The notes beneath the pieces were generated by a model. It searched no databases and had not been told where the DNA came from. It saw nothing but the letters and a program-made list of their open reading frames with translations. The position numbers and the translations under genes are program-made. This document shows positions 1-12,499 of a stretch of 64,000 bases of DNA, piece after piece. The stretch comes from Hofstenia miamia. Taxonomy: Eukaryota > Xenacoelomorpha > Acoela > Hofsteniidae. How positions within the stretch are numbered: the stretch's first letter is position 1; each line of letters opens with the position of its first letter. The stretch lies in assembly GCA_900660155.1 (NCBI GenBank), contig CABFPE010000183.1:608748-672747 (forward strand), given 5' to 3'.

Positions 1-361
1 CAATGAATGGATTTTTAATTTTGTCGTGTAAGCTTTATATTGTTGTTTTAAAATAGATGTGTCCTCAGTGTTTTCATTATGAATTCCCTTTTCACATGTA
101 AATGCCTATTGCTCTTCGCGTTGAACTACTATATTCAAATATTTAAACATTTAGCTCGAGGTTAAACTATTAGTAGTTTTTAAAAAGATGTAAAGTTTGC
201 AGATTCCAATTTTGAATATTAATGAAGATGCTAGTAAACAAAAATCTAAATTGTAAGATATTCTATTTTTAGTGATGACTAATGCAATTTAATTTAGCTA
301 GTAGGCAATGAAAATGAAATCTTTTGAATATTTTCATTTTTTGGATTTTAATTTTTTCTAA
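1..361. other. AT-rich non-coding stretch
   Basis: No coding pattern, RNA gene or repeat family was recognised here. The stretch ends at the TTAA target site of the MITE that follows. Confidence 0.5.
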
Positions 362-365
362 TTAA

Positions 366-594
366 CCCTATATGGACCAATTTATTTTGCATCCGTTAAA
401 ATTTGTTTACATCTGAGAAGTAGACCACGTGACAAGAGTTTGAAGGAAACAATTCGAATAACTGTACTCGTCCTTTGTAGCCACGGTTGTGTCCCGTTCA
501 TTTAATAACCACATGTGAAAAAAACATTCTGATTATATTTATAACATCATTGTTTTTCTAATGTCGCTGAGGAACGCATTTGGTCCATATAGGG
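366..594. mobile_element. piggyBac-type MITE (229 bp)
   Basis: The element is bounded by TTAA on both sides (362-365 and 595-598), the target duplication typical of piggyBac. Its 15-bp terminal inverted repeats match perfectly: CCCTATATGGACCAA at 366-380 and its reverse complement at 580-594. The interior has no transposase, so it is non-autonomous. Perfect ends suggest fairly recent insertion. Kolobok elements also use TTAA, but the CCC start resembles the other piggyBac-type ends in this window. Confidence 0.85.
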
Positions 595-1711
595 TTAATA
601 TATAAAATTTCTCTAAACAAAGTAATACGTTTTTTTTCATTAAAAAATTGTTTAGAAATTTTTTGTCAAGAAAACTTAAAAACGGAAATTGTGTAAAAAT
701 TCGTCTAAAAAGCACCCATTTGATAAAAAATTTAAAAATTTGATGCACTTTAATGTGTGATTTTCCAACAAGATTTATTGAACCTTTTGTATAAAACCTG
801 CGATTTTCTCAAAACTTAATTTTCAGAATTTTTGGTGTGGTTTTCAGCTGTAAAAAACATTTTTGGTTAAAATATTTAAATAATTTAAATATCTGAATAG
901 AAGATTCAAAAGCAATTTATTGCTACAAGAAAGAGGTACAAAAAAATATAAACTACAAAAAGCTATTTACAAATATAATATATAAAATATATATTTTGTC
1001 TTTCTGATAACTATATATTGGGTGGTTTTACTTTTGCTAAAACTATTTATGATAAATCGAAGATTAGAATACCTGATGTTACGCTTATTCTTGCAGTGAC
1101 TCTTCGTACTGTTCTATTTTGAAAAAACATACTTAACAAAGCATATGCATCTATTTATTTTTTTGTAGGTGCATTTGTTTTTTGAAACAAAAGTAGATAA
1201 GCAATAATTGCTGACTTCTAGCGTAAAAAGATATCTTCAAACACTGTAAGAAATAAGCTTATTAGATCAAATTAATCTATAGTTCTATATTTGCCTAGAT
1301 ATGAAATCAAATACCCAAATTATGAATAACATTGTATAACGCGGGACACTTTCTATTATTAAAAAAATTGTTGAAAATGTAAAATAACCAAATCGAAACA
1401 AATATGGCATGAATGCCAATTGCATTGGTAAAACAGCAAAAAAATTCTGCATTTCTATAGTCATCATTGATTTTGTTTTTTGATGTATATATATATATAT
1501 ATATAAACTTAATTCATTGTATTCTTATTTTTCACAATGGGAAGTTAGAAAATTCCGTTATTCCTATCTAATTATGAAATAATAAAGACATCATTTATTT
1601 GTGTTCAAAATAATTTTAATTAATCAAACTAAATACATTGGCTGATTTAGGGTTAATGTTGATGAAATACAAATGAGGCAAGTTTTAATCACCGTTCCAC
1701 GATGCTTTGAG
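595..1711. other. AT-rich non-coding stretch with a TA microsatellite
   Basis: No gene was recognised. A (TA)n tract lies at about 1485-1505. Short open frames here are AT-rich, low in complexity and lack recognisable domains. Confidence 0.5.
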
Positions 1712-1768
1712 TTTAAGGACTTGGCAGAATCTAAATATAATTTTAATGGATTCTGCCAAGTCCTTAAA
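1712..1768. repeat. Perfect 20-bp inverted repeat (hairpin)
   Basis: Arms at 1712-1731 (TTTAAGGACTTGGCAGAATC) and 1749-1768 are exact reverse complements separated by 17 bases. The transcript of either strand would fold into a 20-bp stem. No flanking TIR or target duplication was seen. It could be a small foldback element or a chance structural element; there is no evidence of a functional RNA. Confidence 0.8.
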
Positions 1769-3641
1769 TCACTACAATCTATTAAAATGCCAGTTAGTAA
1801 GTTTTTTGAAAGTTTTCTTTTTAATCAAACTTATGTAAGCATAATCTATACTCTCAAAATCAATGTTTTTGAAAGTATGTACCCACTAATGATAGTTTGT
1901 TAACAGCAAGTTGGAGAAATTGCATAAATATTGAAGAGCTTTATTTGATTGCATGTCATAGCATCCCCACCAGACTCTCAACCAACAGATAATGTAACTT
2001 ATATTTTACTTTTAGTCTGAAGCACACAAATACATTGTGCTCGCCCTAAAATAGTATTACTAGAATGTAGACTTATTCTTAGCCTTCTTAGCAATGTATA
2101 GGTTTGTAAATAGTATGATTTTGTTTTATTTTTTTTAATGACGCTATTTTGAGAAGCCATCAGTTTGTATTAATTGCTTGACCTTCTCTTAATAAAGATT
2201 GTCTTATATTATCTTATCTTATCAGGTTAATAAATTGAAAAGGTTCTTTCATTTGTATCATCTCTACATAGTCTTTGTTGAAGAATCTGAAAGAGCAGAA
2301 TGGATAGGACTTTGAAACGCCACTGGCAAATAGCCGTCCCAATACACATAACGACGCTAATTCAGAATATTTAGTTTTAATTCTCATAAGAAATGAACCT
2401 CAAACTGTTGTTTGATTTTGAACATGACTGGAACTGATGTTAACTAAAATAATTTGTAGATATGAAGTTGAAATAGTATTTATATGATATCCATAATCTG
2501 GGGTAAGCCATTGATCAATGGCATACCAGACTTTTATCAAGTATATCTTAACAGCTTTCAACCAATCATATCAGATGTCTCAACAGTATTATTTTTGACA
2601 CACGTCTAGCCCTAAGATTTACGGAAAGATGTTGAAATTTGCGGAACAATATGGAAATTTTTCTGAAATATTTGAGAAAATGGAAAACAATCATATTTCC
2701 ATATACAACACTAGTGCAACATCAATTCCATGAAGATGCTATGCCAAAAAGACTAGTTTTGCCCTGTGTTTTATTTATGTGGACTGAGAGATAACAAGCA
2801 TTCTATTGAAAAAGTGAGATGAAAATTAACAATTTGAGACACTAAGTAACACGTCCGAACTTTTTCCTTGTGTGCTTTTGAAACTATTACTTCATTCAAG
2901 TAGCAGTCTTAGGGACAGTATGATGGCATGTGGAAGATTCTTAATCCTGAAAGCAGAGGAAAAGATCAAACTAAATATACCTACCTTAATTTTTGAGTAA
3001 TGTAACTTATGAATACCATTAATATATTCAAACAGTCCCTGTTTACATGCAATTATCATAAATAGTAAGGTCCTAATTAAAAAAGGAGGTATTGCAGTAA
3101 GCAACACATATAATAAACTTCTTGTGCTCAAATATTCAAAACTATATACAAGCCAAAATAAATAAAAATGTTGAAGCAGTCAAATGAAAAACTGTAGGAA
3201 CGGTGTTTATGAATAGCTAATGCAACTTCTGATGCTGAAATCAAATGTCGTTCCTTATCACAGTCACTATATATGAGAAGAAGCCATTGATATTTTTTGT
3301 AGAAGTCTAACGCTTTTGCAATGCTCATAATATACATTTTTAGAACAATGTGCATGACTTATTGGAATGCGTCTATGTGCTAGATATTGAGTAAAATTTG
3401 GAATCTAAAGATTTATATTTTGAATAAAGATAATGTTCAAACTTCAATATTTTTTCAAATGCTTATAACTCATGAACTAATAAAAATATCTATAATCTGA
3501 AAACATAACGGGATAAAAAATTCGCGCTTCTTTCATACTCCAAACTAATGTGCGTCTGTCAGTGAACCCGTTTACACGTGCCTTAACAAAACTTGGTAGT
3601 TCCGATCAGTTCCTAATGCCACGGAGGTTAGATCGCCTTAA
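1769..3641. other. Non-coding stretch with one LINE-like 3' tail
   Basis: No host exon was recognised. A polyadenylation-like AATAAAGATT at 2191-2200 is followed by TCTTAT-type repeats. The remaining open frames (for example on the minus strand at 2892-3355) show no domain I recognise. Confidence 0.45.
2190..2223 (+). repeat. Retrotransposon-like 3' tail (AATAAAG plus TCTTA repeats)
   Basis: AATAAAGATTG is followed by TCTTATATTATCTTATCTTA. Almost the same string recurs at 10875-10910. A polyadenylation-like signal followed by short tandem units is typical of LINE or LINE-dependent SINE 3' ends. No coding part of the element could be recognised upstream. Confidence 0.45.
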
Positions 3642-4262
3642 GGTGCGTTCAGACGAGAACCTTTTGATGCGCATCTTTTGATGAAAGTGCGTTCAGACGA
3701 GCATCTTTTTGATGTATGCTTTTTTGATGCATCTATCAAAATTTGGGAGCGTTCAGACGAGCGTCTTTTTGATCTATGCTAATTTGAACGATGTGCGTTC
3801 AGACGAGCATTATTTTGATGCACGGCCACTTGTTTATTCAGCAATTAAGTTTAATAGGAATTGTGTTTTTCTATCACTGGGAAGATTATAATCAACACCT
3901 CAATTACTGATTCAAAACATTATAATCAAAAACAAATTTGATTGGATGTTTAATTCTATAGATATTGTTATACAATATTGCCTAGAATAAGTAGTTAATT
4001 ACTGATTGTTCAAAAAAACGAAATTATCTTTATAAAGTTCTAGAGTCCGGCGGTATACCAATACTGAAACTAATACCGCTATATTATGACAATACCAAAA
4101 AATACTCATAACGTGGTATCTTGCCTAAAATTTTTATCGGTACGTTATTTAAAAGTGATATTAAACATTGTTCCATGGACTGACCTAAAATTCCATTTTT
4201 ATCAGAAACGAATTTCACTAAAACGCATTCATATTTGTAATTACTATTCCATTTTACATATG

Positions 4263-4300
<38 letters not shown>

Positions 4301-5161
4301 ACAGTATATGCATATATATNNNNNNNNNNNNNNNNNNNNNNNNNNNNNNNNNNNNNNNNNNNNNNNNNNNNNNNNNNNNNNNNNNNNNNNNNNNNNNNNN
4401 NNNNNNNNNNNNNNNNNNNNNNNNNNNNNNNNNNNNNNNNNNNNNNNNNNNNNNNNNNNNNNNNNNNNNNNNNNNNNNNNNNNNNNNNNNNNNNNNNNNN
4501 NNNNNNNNNNNNNNNNNNNNNNNNNNNNNNNNNNNNNNNNNNNNNNNNNNNNNNNNNNNNNNNNNNNNNNNNNNNNNNNNNNNNNNNNNNNNNNNNNNNN
4601 NNNNNNNNNNNNNNNNNNNNNNNNNNNNNNNNNNNNNNNNNNNNNNNNNNNNNNNNNNNNNNNNNNNNNNNNNNNNNNNNNNNNNNNNNNNNNNNNNNNN
4701 NNNNNNNNNNNNNNNNNNNNNNNNNNNNNNNNNNNNNNNNNNNNNNNNNNNNNNNNNNNNNNNNNNNNNNNNNNNNNNNNNNNNNNNNNNNNNNNNNNNN
4801 NNNNNNNNNNNNNNNNNNNNNNNNNNNNNNNNNNNNNNNNNNNNNNNNNNNNNNNNNNNNNNNNNNNNNNNNNNNNNNNNNNNNNNNNNNNNNNNNNNNN
4901 NNNNNNNNNNNNNNNNNNNNNNNNNNNNNNNNNNNNNNNNNNNNNNNNNNNNNNNNNNNNNNNNNNNNNNNNNNNNNNNNNNNNNNNNNNNNNNNNNNNN
5001 NNNNNNNNNNNNNNNNNNNNNNATGCATCTATCAAAATTTGGGAGCGTTCAGACGAGCATCTTTTTGATGTATGCTAATTTGAACGATATGCGTTCAGAC
5101 GAGCATCTTTTTGACGTATATCAAATGATATACATCAAAAGGTTCTCGTCTGAACGCACCT
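3642..5161. mobile_element. Harbinger-like MITE with iterated subterminal repeats (contains a gap)
   Basis: Terminal inverted repeats of about 28 bp begin AGGTGCGTTCAGACGAGAAC at 3642 and end with the reverse complement at 5161. The 3-bp TTA target duplication (3639-3641 and 5162-5164) and the GGTGCGTTC-type end fit the PIF/Harbinger superfamily. The motif GCGTTCAGACGAGC is repeated several times inside both ends, each copy followed by a TTTTTGATG-like spacer. The interior holds an (AT)n tract and a 703-base gap (4320-5022), so true length and coding content are unknown. Confidence 0.75.
4320..5022. other. Assembly gap (703 N)
   Basis: A run of N inside the Harbinger-like MITE, next to an (AT)n tract. 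Open frames called across it are artefacts. Confidence 0.99.
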
Positions 5162-5164
5162 TTA

Positions 5165-6696
5165 GGGGCTGAATATTATGCATAGGGAAAACCAAGGACG
5201 TAGCTCAGGCTCCTTAGCAAAAATAACACTGTCCCACTTCTAGCATTATGCAAAAATGCATAGTTGACAAGGTGAAAACAACAGCTAAGGACACAATGTG
5301 GCAGTTCAACCGTAATTAAGACGTGTTTTCAAACATGATATTTATTATTTCTTCCAAAAAATAATATATTGAATTACTGAAGATACTTAAAGTTCAGAAA
5401 GGTCAGAGGTCTCCCAGCCACAAATGAAAAGAATTGTTCTCTGAATGCTGAGATGAGTTAGCATAAATGGACAGCTTGTGCTTGAACCCCTCTCTTCCAT
5501 CAAAGTTATGCGACGCAAATCTTTTAAAATCAACATTAAAAATCGCTGTATATGCACATCAATATTTAATTTATTCAAATTTTTCTAATGTTTAATTTAT
5601 ATAGTTTTTCTGAATTTGCAATTATTGCGAATTAGAGTTGATAAATTTTTTTACCAGTCACATCGAGGTCTGTTAACGACTATTCTTTTTTGCAGCAAAG
5701 TTAAGCCAAAACTACGGTCATCTATGTCGACAAGCAGCATGTCTGATATTATGCACAATATAGTGGAAATTAATTGATGTGCTGGATTGATTGCGTTTAC
5801 ATACTTTAACTCTTACAAGCTAAAATAATTGACAGATTTTAGAACTTTTCGTAAATGCAGTGAAAATAACTATTTATATGTTCAGTTAAATTATGTTGTT
5901 TTGGCCTACAACCCTGCATATATTTTTTTATATTCATAGATGATTTCCTAATGTTTGTTGTGATGCCACGACTACAAAATGTGCAAATGAATTAAAAACG
6001 TTTACCTATTTCAATTTTGTAGGTCATTTCCTCCTTGATGTTTAGCGTAGTGAGCGTTAATATTCCACCGATGGTTTTACTACTGTAGGAATATTTGACT
6101 ATCATTGCTTAATTTTAAGTTCAAATCGCCAAGCGAAGTAAACTATATGAACTAAAGAATGGTATATGCAACGTTTTCGAATCGAGTTTGATTTACTCGC
6201 TCCCAGTTCGAATTTTTACGCTTAAATTCAGGCATTTTTTTGAAGAAAAATTTCCGAGATCGATTGATTTTTTTCAAATTTTAACACAAATAAAAATATT
6301 TATATTCAATTGATATAAAAATTGAAGTTTAAAAGAATTGATTTACTTTAGAATATTTTAAGGTAAATCTTTGATTGAGTTCGAGTTTGGGTATTAATGC
6401 CTTCTTTTCCGAGGGTTCCCATCGGCTTTGCGAGCTCATTTCAGTTTGAGTTTCTAAGATTCCCAGTACTCGAAAATCCCGGGTATTTGTTCGCTGCTAA
6501 TGAAATTTGAATAAATGTAGTAAACAACACAGTAAGCTGTTGTTTAATTAAAAAAAGAAGGATTCAATAAATATTTTGTTTCGATTCATTTCATATAAAG
6601 CTTACAATTTCTTAACTACAGTGAACTCTAATTCTGCGAAAGCCCGCTTTGTCGCAACATTTTGGATTTTACGAAATGTTTATGTTAAGAATGCAG
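5165..6696. other. AT-rich non-coding stretch
   Basis: I see no gene, RNA or clear repeat in this stretch. Confidence 0.4.
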
Positions 6697-7319
6697 TTAA
6701 TCTAGACTAGGGCTGCCGTTTATGGTATGCCATAAAAATTCGTTAGCCATTCATAATGGGCTAAAGTTATGGTAAACTGTACGTAGAATACATGTGAACA
6801 GAATGGAATTTTTTCATTCGGTGGTTCATATTATTTTTTTTCAATCACTTCTGTGGTTTTTAGGACACAATATACTTGCCTTGATAATTTTATATGATAG
6901 ATAGAAAATACCTGCAGTGTCCAAAAATATTTTTGATACTCCGTAACGTTCTATGCCATGCTGTGCTTCCAGAAACCAGTCATTATTGCAGCTTTGGATT
7001 ACCACTATGACAATGTTTTTAAATTTGCCATCAATTGTTTTAAAATCTTTTTGTGTCATGCCATTATGGTAACCAAAATGTAGTATTTAGACTCTTAATC
7101 TAGAAGTATTGACCATTTCTCACTAGAAGTACAAAGACCTTACTTGTGATGAAACTATGCTAAAATAAACCATGGTTTTGTTTTGTGATAATTATACATA
7201 GTCTTAGACTGAGACATATTATAACTACGTTAGTCTCTGGTATCACTCTTATATTTACATACCCTATACATTTAATGTCTTCTGGCAGTCTACAGAAGTT
7301 AGTGTAGGGCTGAATGGAA

Positions 7320-7615
7320 CATCTAAGATGAGGCTTTTACACAACTCAAAATGCTACACTGTGAATAACATATGGCTTACCACTCACATTATATTTGTGG
7401 AAATGGAATCTTCCTATATTGTATGCAAACCCTTAATATTGAAATATTTGTGAACATTTGCATGATTTCAAAGCTAAAAAATTTCGAAGTAGAGAATAAA
7501 AAGAATGCATTATCTACACGTATATGTCTGAAAAAGTTGATTGATTTCAAACAGAATACATATATCATTGTTAAAGTAAGAACTGCATCGAATGATGACA
7601 AATCTTCAAAAGTCA
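7320..7615. repeat. Assembly duplicate, copy 1 (296 bp)
   Basis: This is identical by eye to 7811-8106, which begins directly after the single N at 7810. The pattern indicates two overlapping or haplotypic contig ends placed side by side. Confidence 0.9.
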
Positions 7616-7810
7616 GTAGTAAAGAATAGCAGGGTTGTGTATATACGGGTTTCTAATAATAATCATTTTTCAATGACTTTTTACACTTTTCTATTGATTT
7701 TGATAAGAAAAAAGGCGTTTTTTAGAAATTCTGGATTTGGCAGCCATTGGTCAAAAAAACTGCGGCCATACTTGTATTTTAAATTATACAATTATACCCC
7801 CCTTTTTAAN

Positions 7811-8106
7811 CATCTAAGATGAGGCTTTTACACAACTCAAAATGCTACACTGTGAATAACATATGGCTTACCACTCACATTATATTTGTGGAAATGGAAT
7901 CTTCCTATATTGTATGCAAACCCTTAATATTGAAATATTTGTGAACATTTGCATGATTTCAAAGCTAAAAAATTTCGAAGTAGAGAATAAAAAGAATGCA
8001 TTATCTACACGTATATGTCTGAAAAAGTTGATTGATTTCAAACAGAATACATATATCATTGTTAAAGTAAGAACTGCATCGAATGATGACAAATCTTCAA
8101 AAGTCA
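7811..8106. repeat. Assembly duplicate, copy 2 (296 bp)
   Basis: Same sequence as 7320-7615, starting one base after an N joint. The two copies diverge abruptly after AAAGTCA, consistent with two alleles or a misjoin. Confidence 0.9.
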
Positions 8107-8699
8107 CCAATATATCAAAGAACACAAATGTTTCCTGGGTCAATCATAAATTATAAGCAATTAATTTGAGCAAAATCTTATATGTACTTCTGAAAATTGT
8201 TTTAAAAAATCTGTATTGTCGTGCAATTTTAACTGCCCTCGGCCACGTCTGTACTACAATGGCAGCCCTAACTAGATTAAGGGAATTGGGAACTTGACAA
8301 AACCTTAAAAAATCGGATGTTTGATCGAAAAATAGTTTAACAATTAATAAAAGAAGTGAAGTCCTTTGTAGAGCCCGACTCCACCGGCGTACACCACGTA
8401 TGCTAAAAATGATTAAATTTGATTAAAAAATTGCCTGAATAGGCTTATACCGTATCTTACAGGCCCACTCACCGAGTGCACATGCATGAAGCTACAGTTA
8501 CGGTGTGTATATAGGCCTATATAAACCTAACATTTTTGTGTATATCAATTTTTTCATATAATCGTTTAGGATGGCTAGCCTAATGTCTACTCGTACGTAC
8601 CGTAATAGGTTTACATGTATACTAATATGTAAAAGCTTTTTACTAAATTTATAATACATCACTCCTTCTTCTCGAGAACCACACTATCACCAACCACAA

Positions 8700-8800
8700 T
8701 AGGCCTACATCAAAGGACAAAAGTTCTCGTTGGGACATTTATTCTAATGTGAGCTTTCGGGTACTTTCACCGGACCGGTCCTCAGGAAAAGGAAGTCTTT
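8700..8800. mobile_element. Possible Penelope-like element terminal fragment
   Basis: AGCTTTCGGGTACTTTCACC followed by GGACCGGTCCTCAGG resembles the GCTTTCGG...CTTCAGG signature in terminal repeats of Penelope-like elements. There is no coding sequence to support it, so this is a weak call. Confidence 0.25.
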
Positions 8801-10874
8801 TTTCTATTGAAGTATTCATAGAAATTGATTCATGTACACATCGGCCAAGACAGACGTCAGTCACGTCACTCTCATAACATTCTGTTATGAAAAGTCCTAC
8901 TTAAATTAAATCACAATATGAACGTTGTACGCTGATGGAAATCATCGGCGGCGGTGGTGCACAGTCAATCGGAGGGGGCTCTAGTCCTTTGGCTACACTA
9001 TTATATTAAAGGTTAATGTATAAGAGAAAGAGGTCGCATTCAAAAAGAGATTCACTAATATCAAATGGGCTGAAGTGTTTTCAGAAAGAGCGATGTTTAT
9101 CACAGTGACAATGCGATGATCAATTAAGAGAGAAATAAGTTCATAGAATGAATGGAAGTATTCAGTGACTCTACAAAGAAAATATTTCAGAGAATCCTAC
9201 CATTACCATACAGAGATTGGAGTCAACATAGCAGTCTAGACAAATTGTGCTTAACGTTGGTGATGTAGGTTGAGGAGATATCCATAAATTAAATTGTAGT
9301 AAGAAAGTTTTTTTAGAACTGAACTTAACCATCACAATCTAAAAATGATTTTTAACCACTAAGAGGGGATTTCAAGTTCAAGGTGTTACGCTAACATCAT
9401 GAAATATTGAAACGACAAAATTTTTAGGATTTAATCTTAGCCATCCCAAATTATAGAACAGTCTAAAAAATAGGAGCGACGAGGGTTTTGTACAGTGCTT
9501 CAAGTTCTTTTTTATCAAATCGAACTGGGTATTTGACTTTACTCAAACAATTCGAATCTAAGTTCTTTTAGAAAAGCATATTATGTATTGGTTTTTAGCA
9601 CATCCATTTATAGGCATTACATCATGTAAATATTGACTTCTGCTCAAATACAACATAATGTAAACGGCTTACTATTTGAACTTTGATTTTATATTTATTT
9701 TTAGCAAACAATGCGGTAGAAGAATTCTTTAGTAAAACAACCTCAATCAATATTTTATAATGAAGTTATAATTTTATCTGAAATCTTGGGTCGGTTTAAG
9801 TTCTTCTTACCATTGCTCAGACTATTAAACAGCATATATTTGCAGAATAAACTCTTTGGAAACTACATACCTCACCTCAAGGCTTATAGTGATACAACTA
9901 ATTTTCACTAATCCATTTTACGATTTTTCCTTTATAGATACAGAAAAAGTTCATATATATTAAGTTTCATTATAGCCTATTCAAAAATGCATATTTTGTC
10001 ATTATTTTATACTTATTTAGTTTGTTCTCAATCCAGTAGAAAGGAAAATGTAACTATTTAGCTTAAAGGAATTTGCATATAAGTAAGTCTAGACAAGAAA
10101 TGAAATGCATCATTTATTTAAAATGTTTCGGTATGCCATTGCCATTATCAAAATATTTGCCACAATGAAATTCAAAAAATATTGATCAATGTATATATTT
10201 TATAATAACAACTGTTCCAAGCAATTTCATATAGTAGTTTGGAAAGATTTTCAATCCAGGTTTCTGTCTTTAGGTGTATTAGATGTCTTAGTTTATTGGT
10301 TTTAAGTAAAAATCCTACTTCTTATATAAAAAGAATGAATATAAATATAAATTAAATCCTCCAAAGTTATTCTAAAATATATGCATTGATTAATATTTTG
10401 TGGGGAACTTTTTGATGATGGCCAGGGCAACCATAAATTAAACTATAAGAATTAGAAAATTAACCATATCTTTCTTTGTGTTAACTTTTACGTTAACTTA
10501 TTAAAAAATTGAATTTTTTCAAAATTTTATTGAACTTCAAAGTTGGCAAAATTGAAGTAGAATTTAAAGCATTTTTCAATATTGCCTAGCAAAAAGTTAC
10601 TGTCTTTCTGAAGAAACTTGTTGAGTTGCGAAAAGCTTCTTTCCACACAGCATGAAGTATGTTGGCAACTTTGTAGTTTGCTGTATAACGAAAGAGATAT
10701 GCCCTCATCACTTAAGTTGCATATAACTCTTTATTAAAATAGCACTATAGCAATTTATCCATAGCCTGTAAGATTTCTTTTGTAATTTTTATGAATTGTA
10801 TATATGTGTTTTTTGTGAATTTAATGAAGCTATTCAGATAAATTATCAGTTATTTAATTGTTAACATTTATTTG

Positions 10875-10910
10875 AATAAAGATTCTCTTATCTTATCTTA
10901 GATAATTTTA
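10875..10910 (+). repeat. Retrotransposon-like 3' tail, second copy
   Basis: AATAAAGATTCTCTTATCTT followed by ATCTTA matches the tail at 2190-2223 on the same strand. It is probably the 3' end of a 5'-truncated LINE or SINE. Confidence 0.45.
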
Positions 10911-11953
10911 TTATCGATAATCTTTCCTAACTTTTGCTATAATTGATGTCTTGAGATGTGTCAAAAACAACCTTCAGAGTTGAAAACACCCTCTCATGAA
11001 TTATAGTAGAATGTGCTAGTGAAGATTAGTAAAAAAATTGAGGACATTACATAATGGCTTCAGCAATATGTATAAGAACTACAACTAATTCAGACTTTTT
11101 CAATATGAACATTCAGGAGTAGGAAGATATTGTTTGGTGATTTATGCGTATAATAATAATAATAATAATAGAGGTTTTATTTCCTGCGGAAGAATCCAAA
11201 TAGGAAATTGTAAATCACAAAAAATAAGCACTATAATAATTAGAGCATGTTGAAAACTTCTACTTGAAGAATGTTAATTACACGTGGTATGAAGGTTCGT
11301 CAATATGTTTCAGTGTTGCATTTGTAGGATCAATTGATGACACAAAAAATGCAAAATACGACAAAAAATATTATATATAGAAAAACATTATTAATTTTTG
11401 AACTGCTAATCTTAGCTTTCCTAGTAAAATCCATCTTAAATGGATCCAAAACAGACCTTTTGTATAACTGACACTAAAATGTGACAAAAACCAGTGATGT
11501 TCATTTGCAACAAAAACAAAGGAGTTTATGATGCTTGAAAGGGAGTATAAATAAGCATCAAAACCTTTATGAAAATTAATCAATTTGAAAAAGGTGCAAA
11601 ATTTTTGAAAACTTTTAAATGCGAACGAAAATTTACCCGAACATATTTTAAAATTTTTTGTACAAAGCAGTGTCATGTCATGCACTATATTAAAAATCAT
11701 AGCCCTTCAATCCTTCAGGATACACAGCCAACATTCCATTTGTAGGCCTGTCAATTACACGGCTTACAGCATTTGCACGTTCAGACCTGACCGCTAGAGA
11801 TATTGACATTTGAAGAAAAGTTGCATCAATTCTAACTTTATATTTTTATCCCGATATAAAGAATGGGCTGCTAAAATCATGAATATCAGGGATGCTCGAT
11901 TACTATTGTATATTAAGCTTAACTATGTAGAAAATTGAAAGCGATTCTAACAT

Positions 11954-12493
11954 CCCAATTGACATGCAACTTTTAAATCGACGTCGTTTTGTATAATTAT
12001 GAGTAGATTTGAAGTCGATGTTATCTTTCAAAAAGTGACGCATAAATCGACGTCGATATGTAATTTATTCAAATTTTATTAATTTAAAACTTTTTCAAAA
12101 TAATTTATTCATGAATAGTTGGACACCTTGAAATTGACTGTTAAACAAAAAAGTTACATTTGAGCAAAAGATATTTTTCATGATTTAAGAAAGTACTATT
12201 TCAAAATTGTGCTTAATTTTAGATTTTTAAATTTTTGTTAAATTTGGCAGATTTTTATGCTCATTGTTATCATTTATATACAAGACATTCATTTAAATAT
12301 TTAACAAATGATTGTTTAAAATATGTTTGACAGTATCTGAAAGATAATGGTCTGCCCTTTATTGGGCTTGTTTTTGTTTAATCAGCAATGCTTGAACTGC
12401 TTAACAATATAAAATGTTATTTGCATATAAAAGTAATGCTAAAAAGTCATGTGACAACATAAAGTTGATTTATGCATTACATATTGAAGTCGA
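11954..12493. mobile_element. CGACGTCGAT-rich MITE, copy 1 (right end lost at a joint)
   Basis: It starts CCCAATTGACATGCAACTTT and is nearly identical to 12996-13535, with only a handful of differences. Repeated ATCGACGTCGAT-like palindromes lie in the long terminal repeat. The right end is cut off by the single N at 12494. The left flank differs from that of copy 2, so this is a second insertion of the family or a contig end collapsed on the repeat. Confidence 0.8.
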
Positions 12494-12499
12494 NTCAAC

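Larger units (their letters stand above)
6701..8276. mobile_element. Putative TTAA-flanked DNA transposon relic with TAGGGCTGCC ends
   Basis: An inverted repeat of about 16-17 bp (TCTAGACTAGGGCTGCC at 6701, its near reverse complement ending at 8276) is flanked by TTAA at 6697-6700 and 8277-8280. This fits a TTAA-specific element such as piggyBac or Kolobok. GGGCTGCC is also seen in hAT ends, so the family is uncertain. The interior has no recognisable transposase and is disturbed by the single-N joint at 7810 and its flanking duplicate. Confidence 0.5.
8281..11953. other. Non-coding stretch with minor repeats
   Basis: No host exon was recognised. It contains a possible Penelope-like terminal fragment near 8700-8800, a LINE-like 3' tail at 10875-10910 and a (TAA)n run at about 11151-11171. 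A 109-codon minus-strand frame at 11371-11700 has no recognisable domain and is compositionally like its surroundings. Confidence 0.4.

Noticed and set aside
4084-5078. Long open frames of 256-330 codons across the first gap
   Set aside because: They are mostly runs of N translated as unknown residues; the flanks are (AT)n or MITE sequence.
11371-11700. 109-codon minus-strand frame as a gene
   Set aside because: No recognisable domain, no splice or start context, and the composition is that of local AT-rich DNA.
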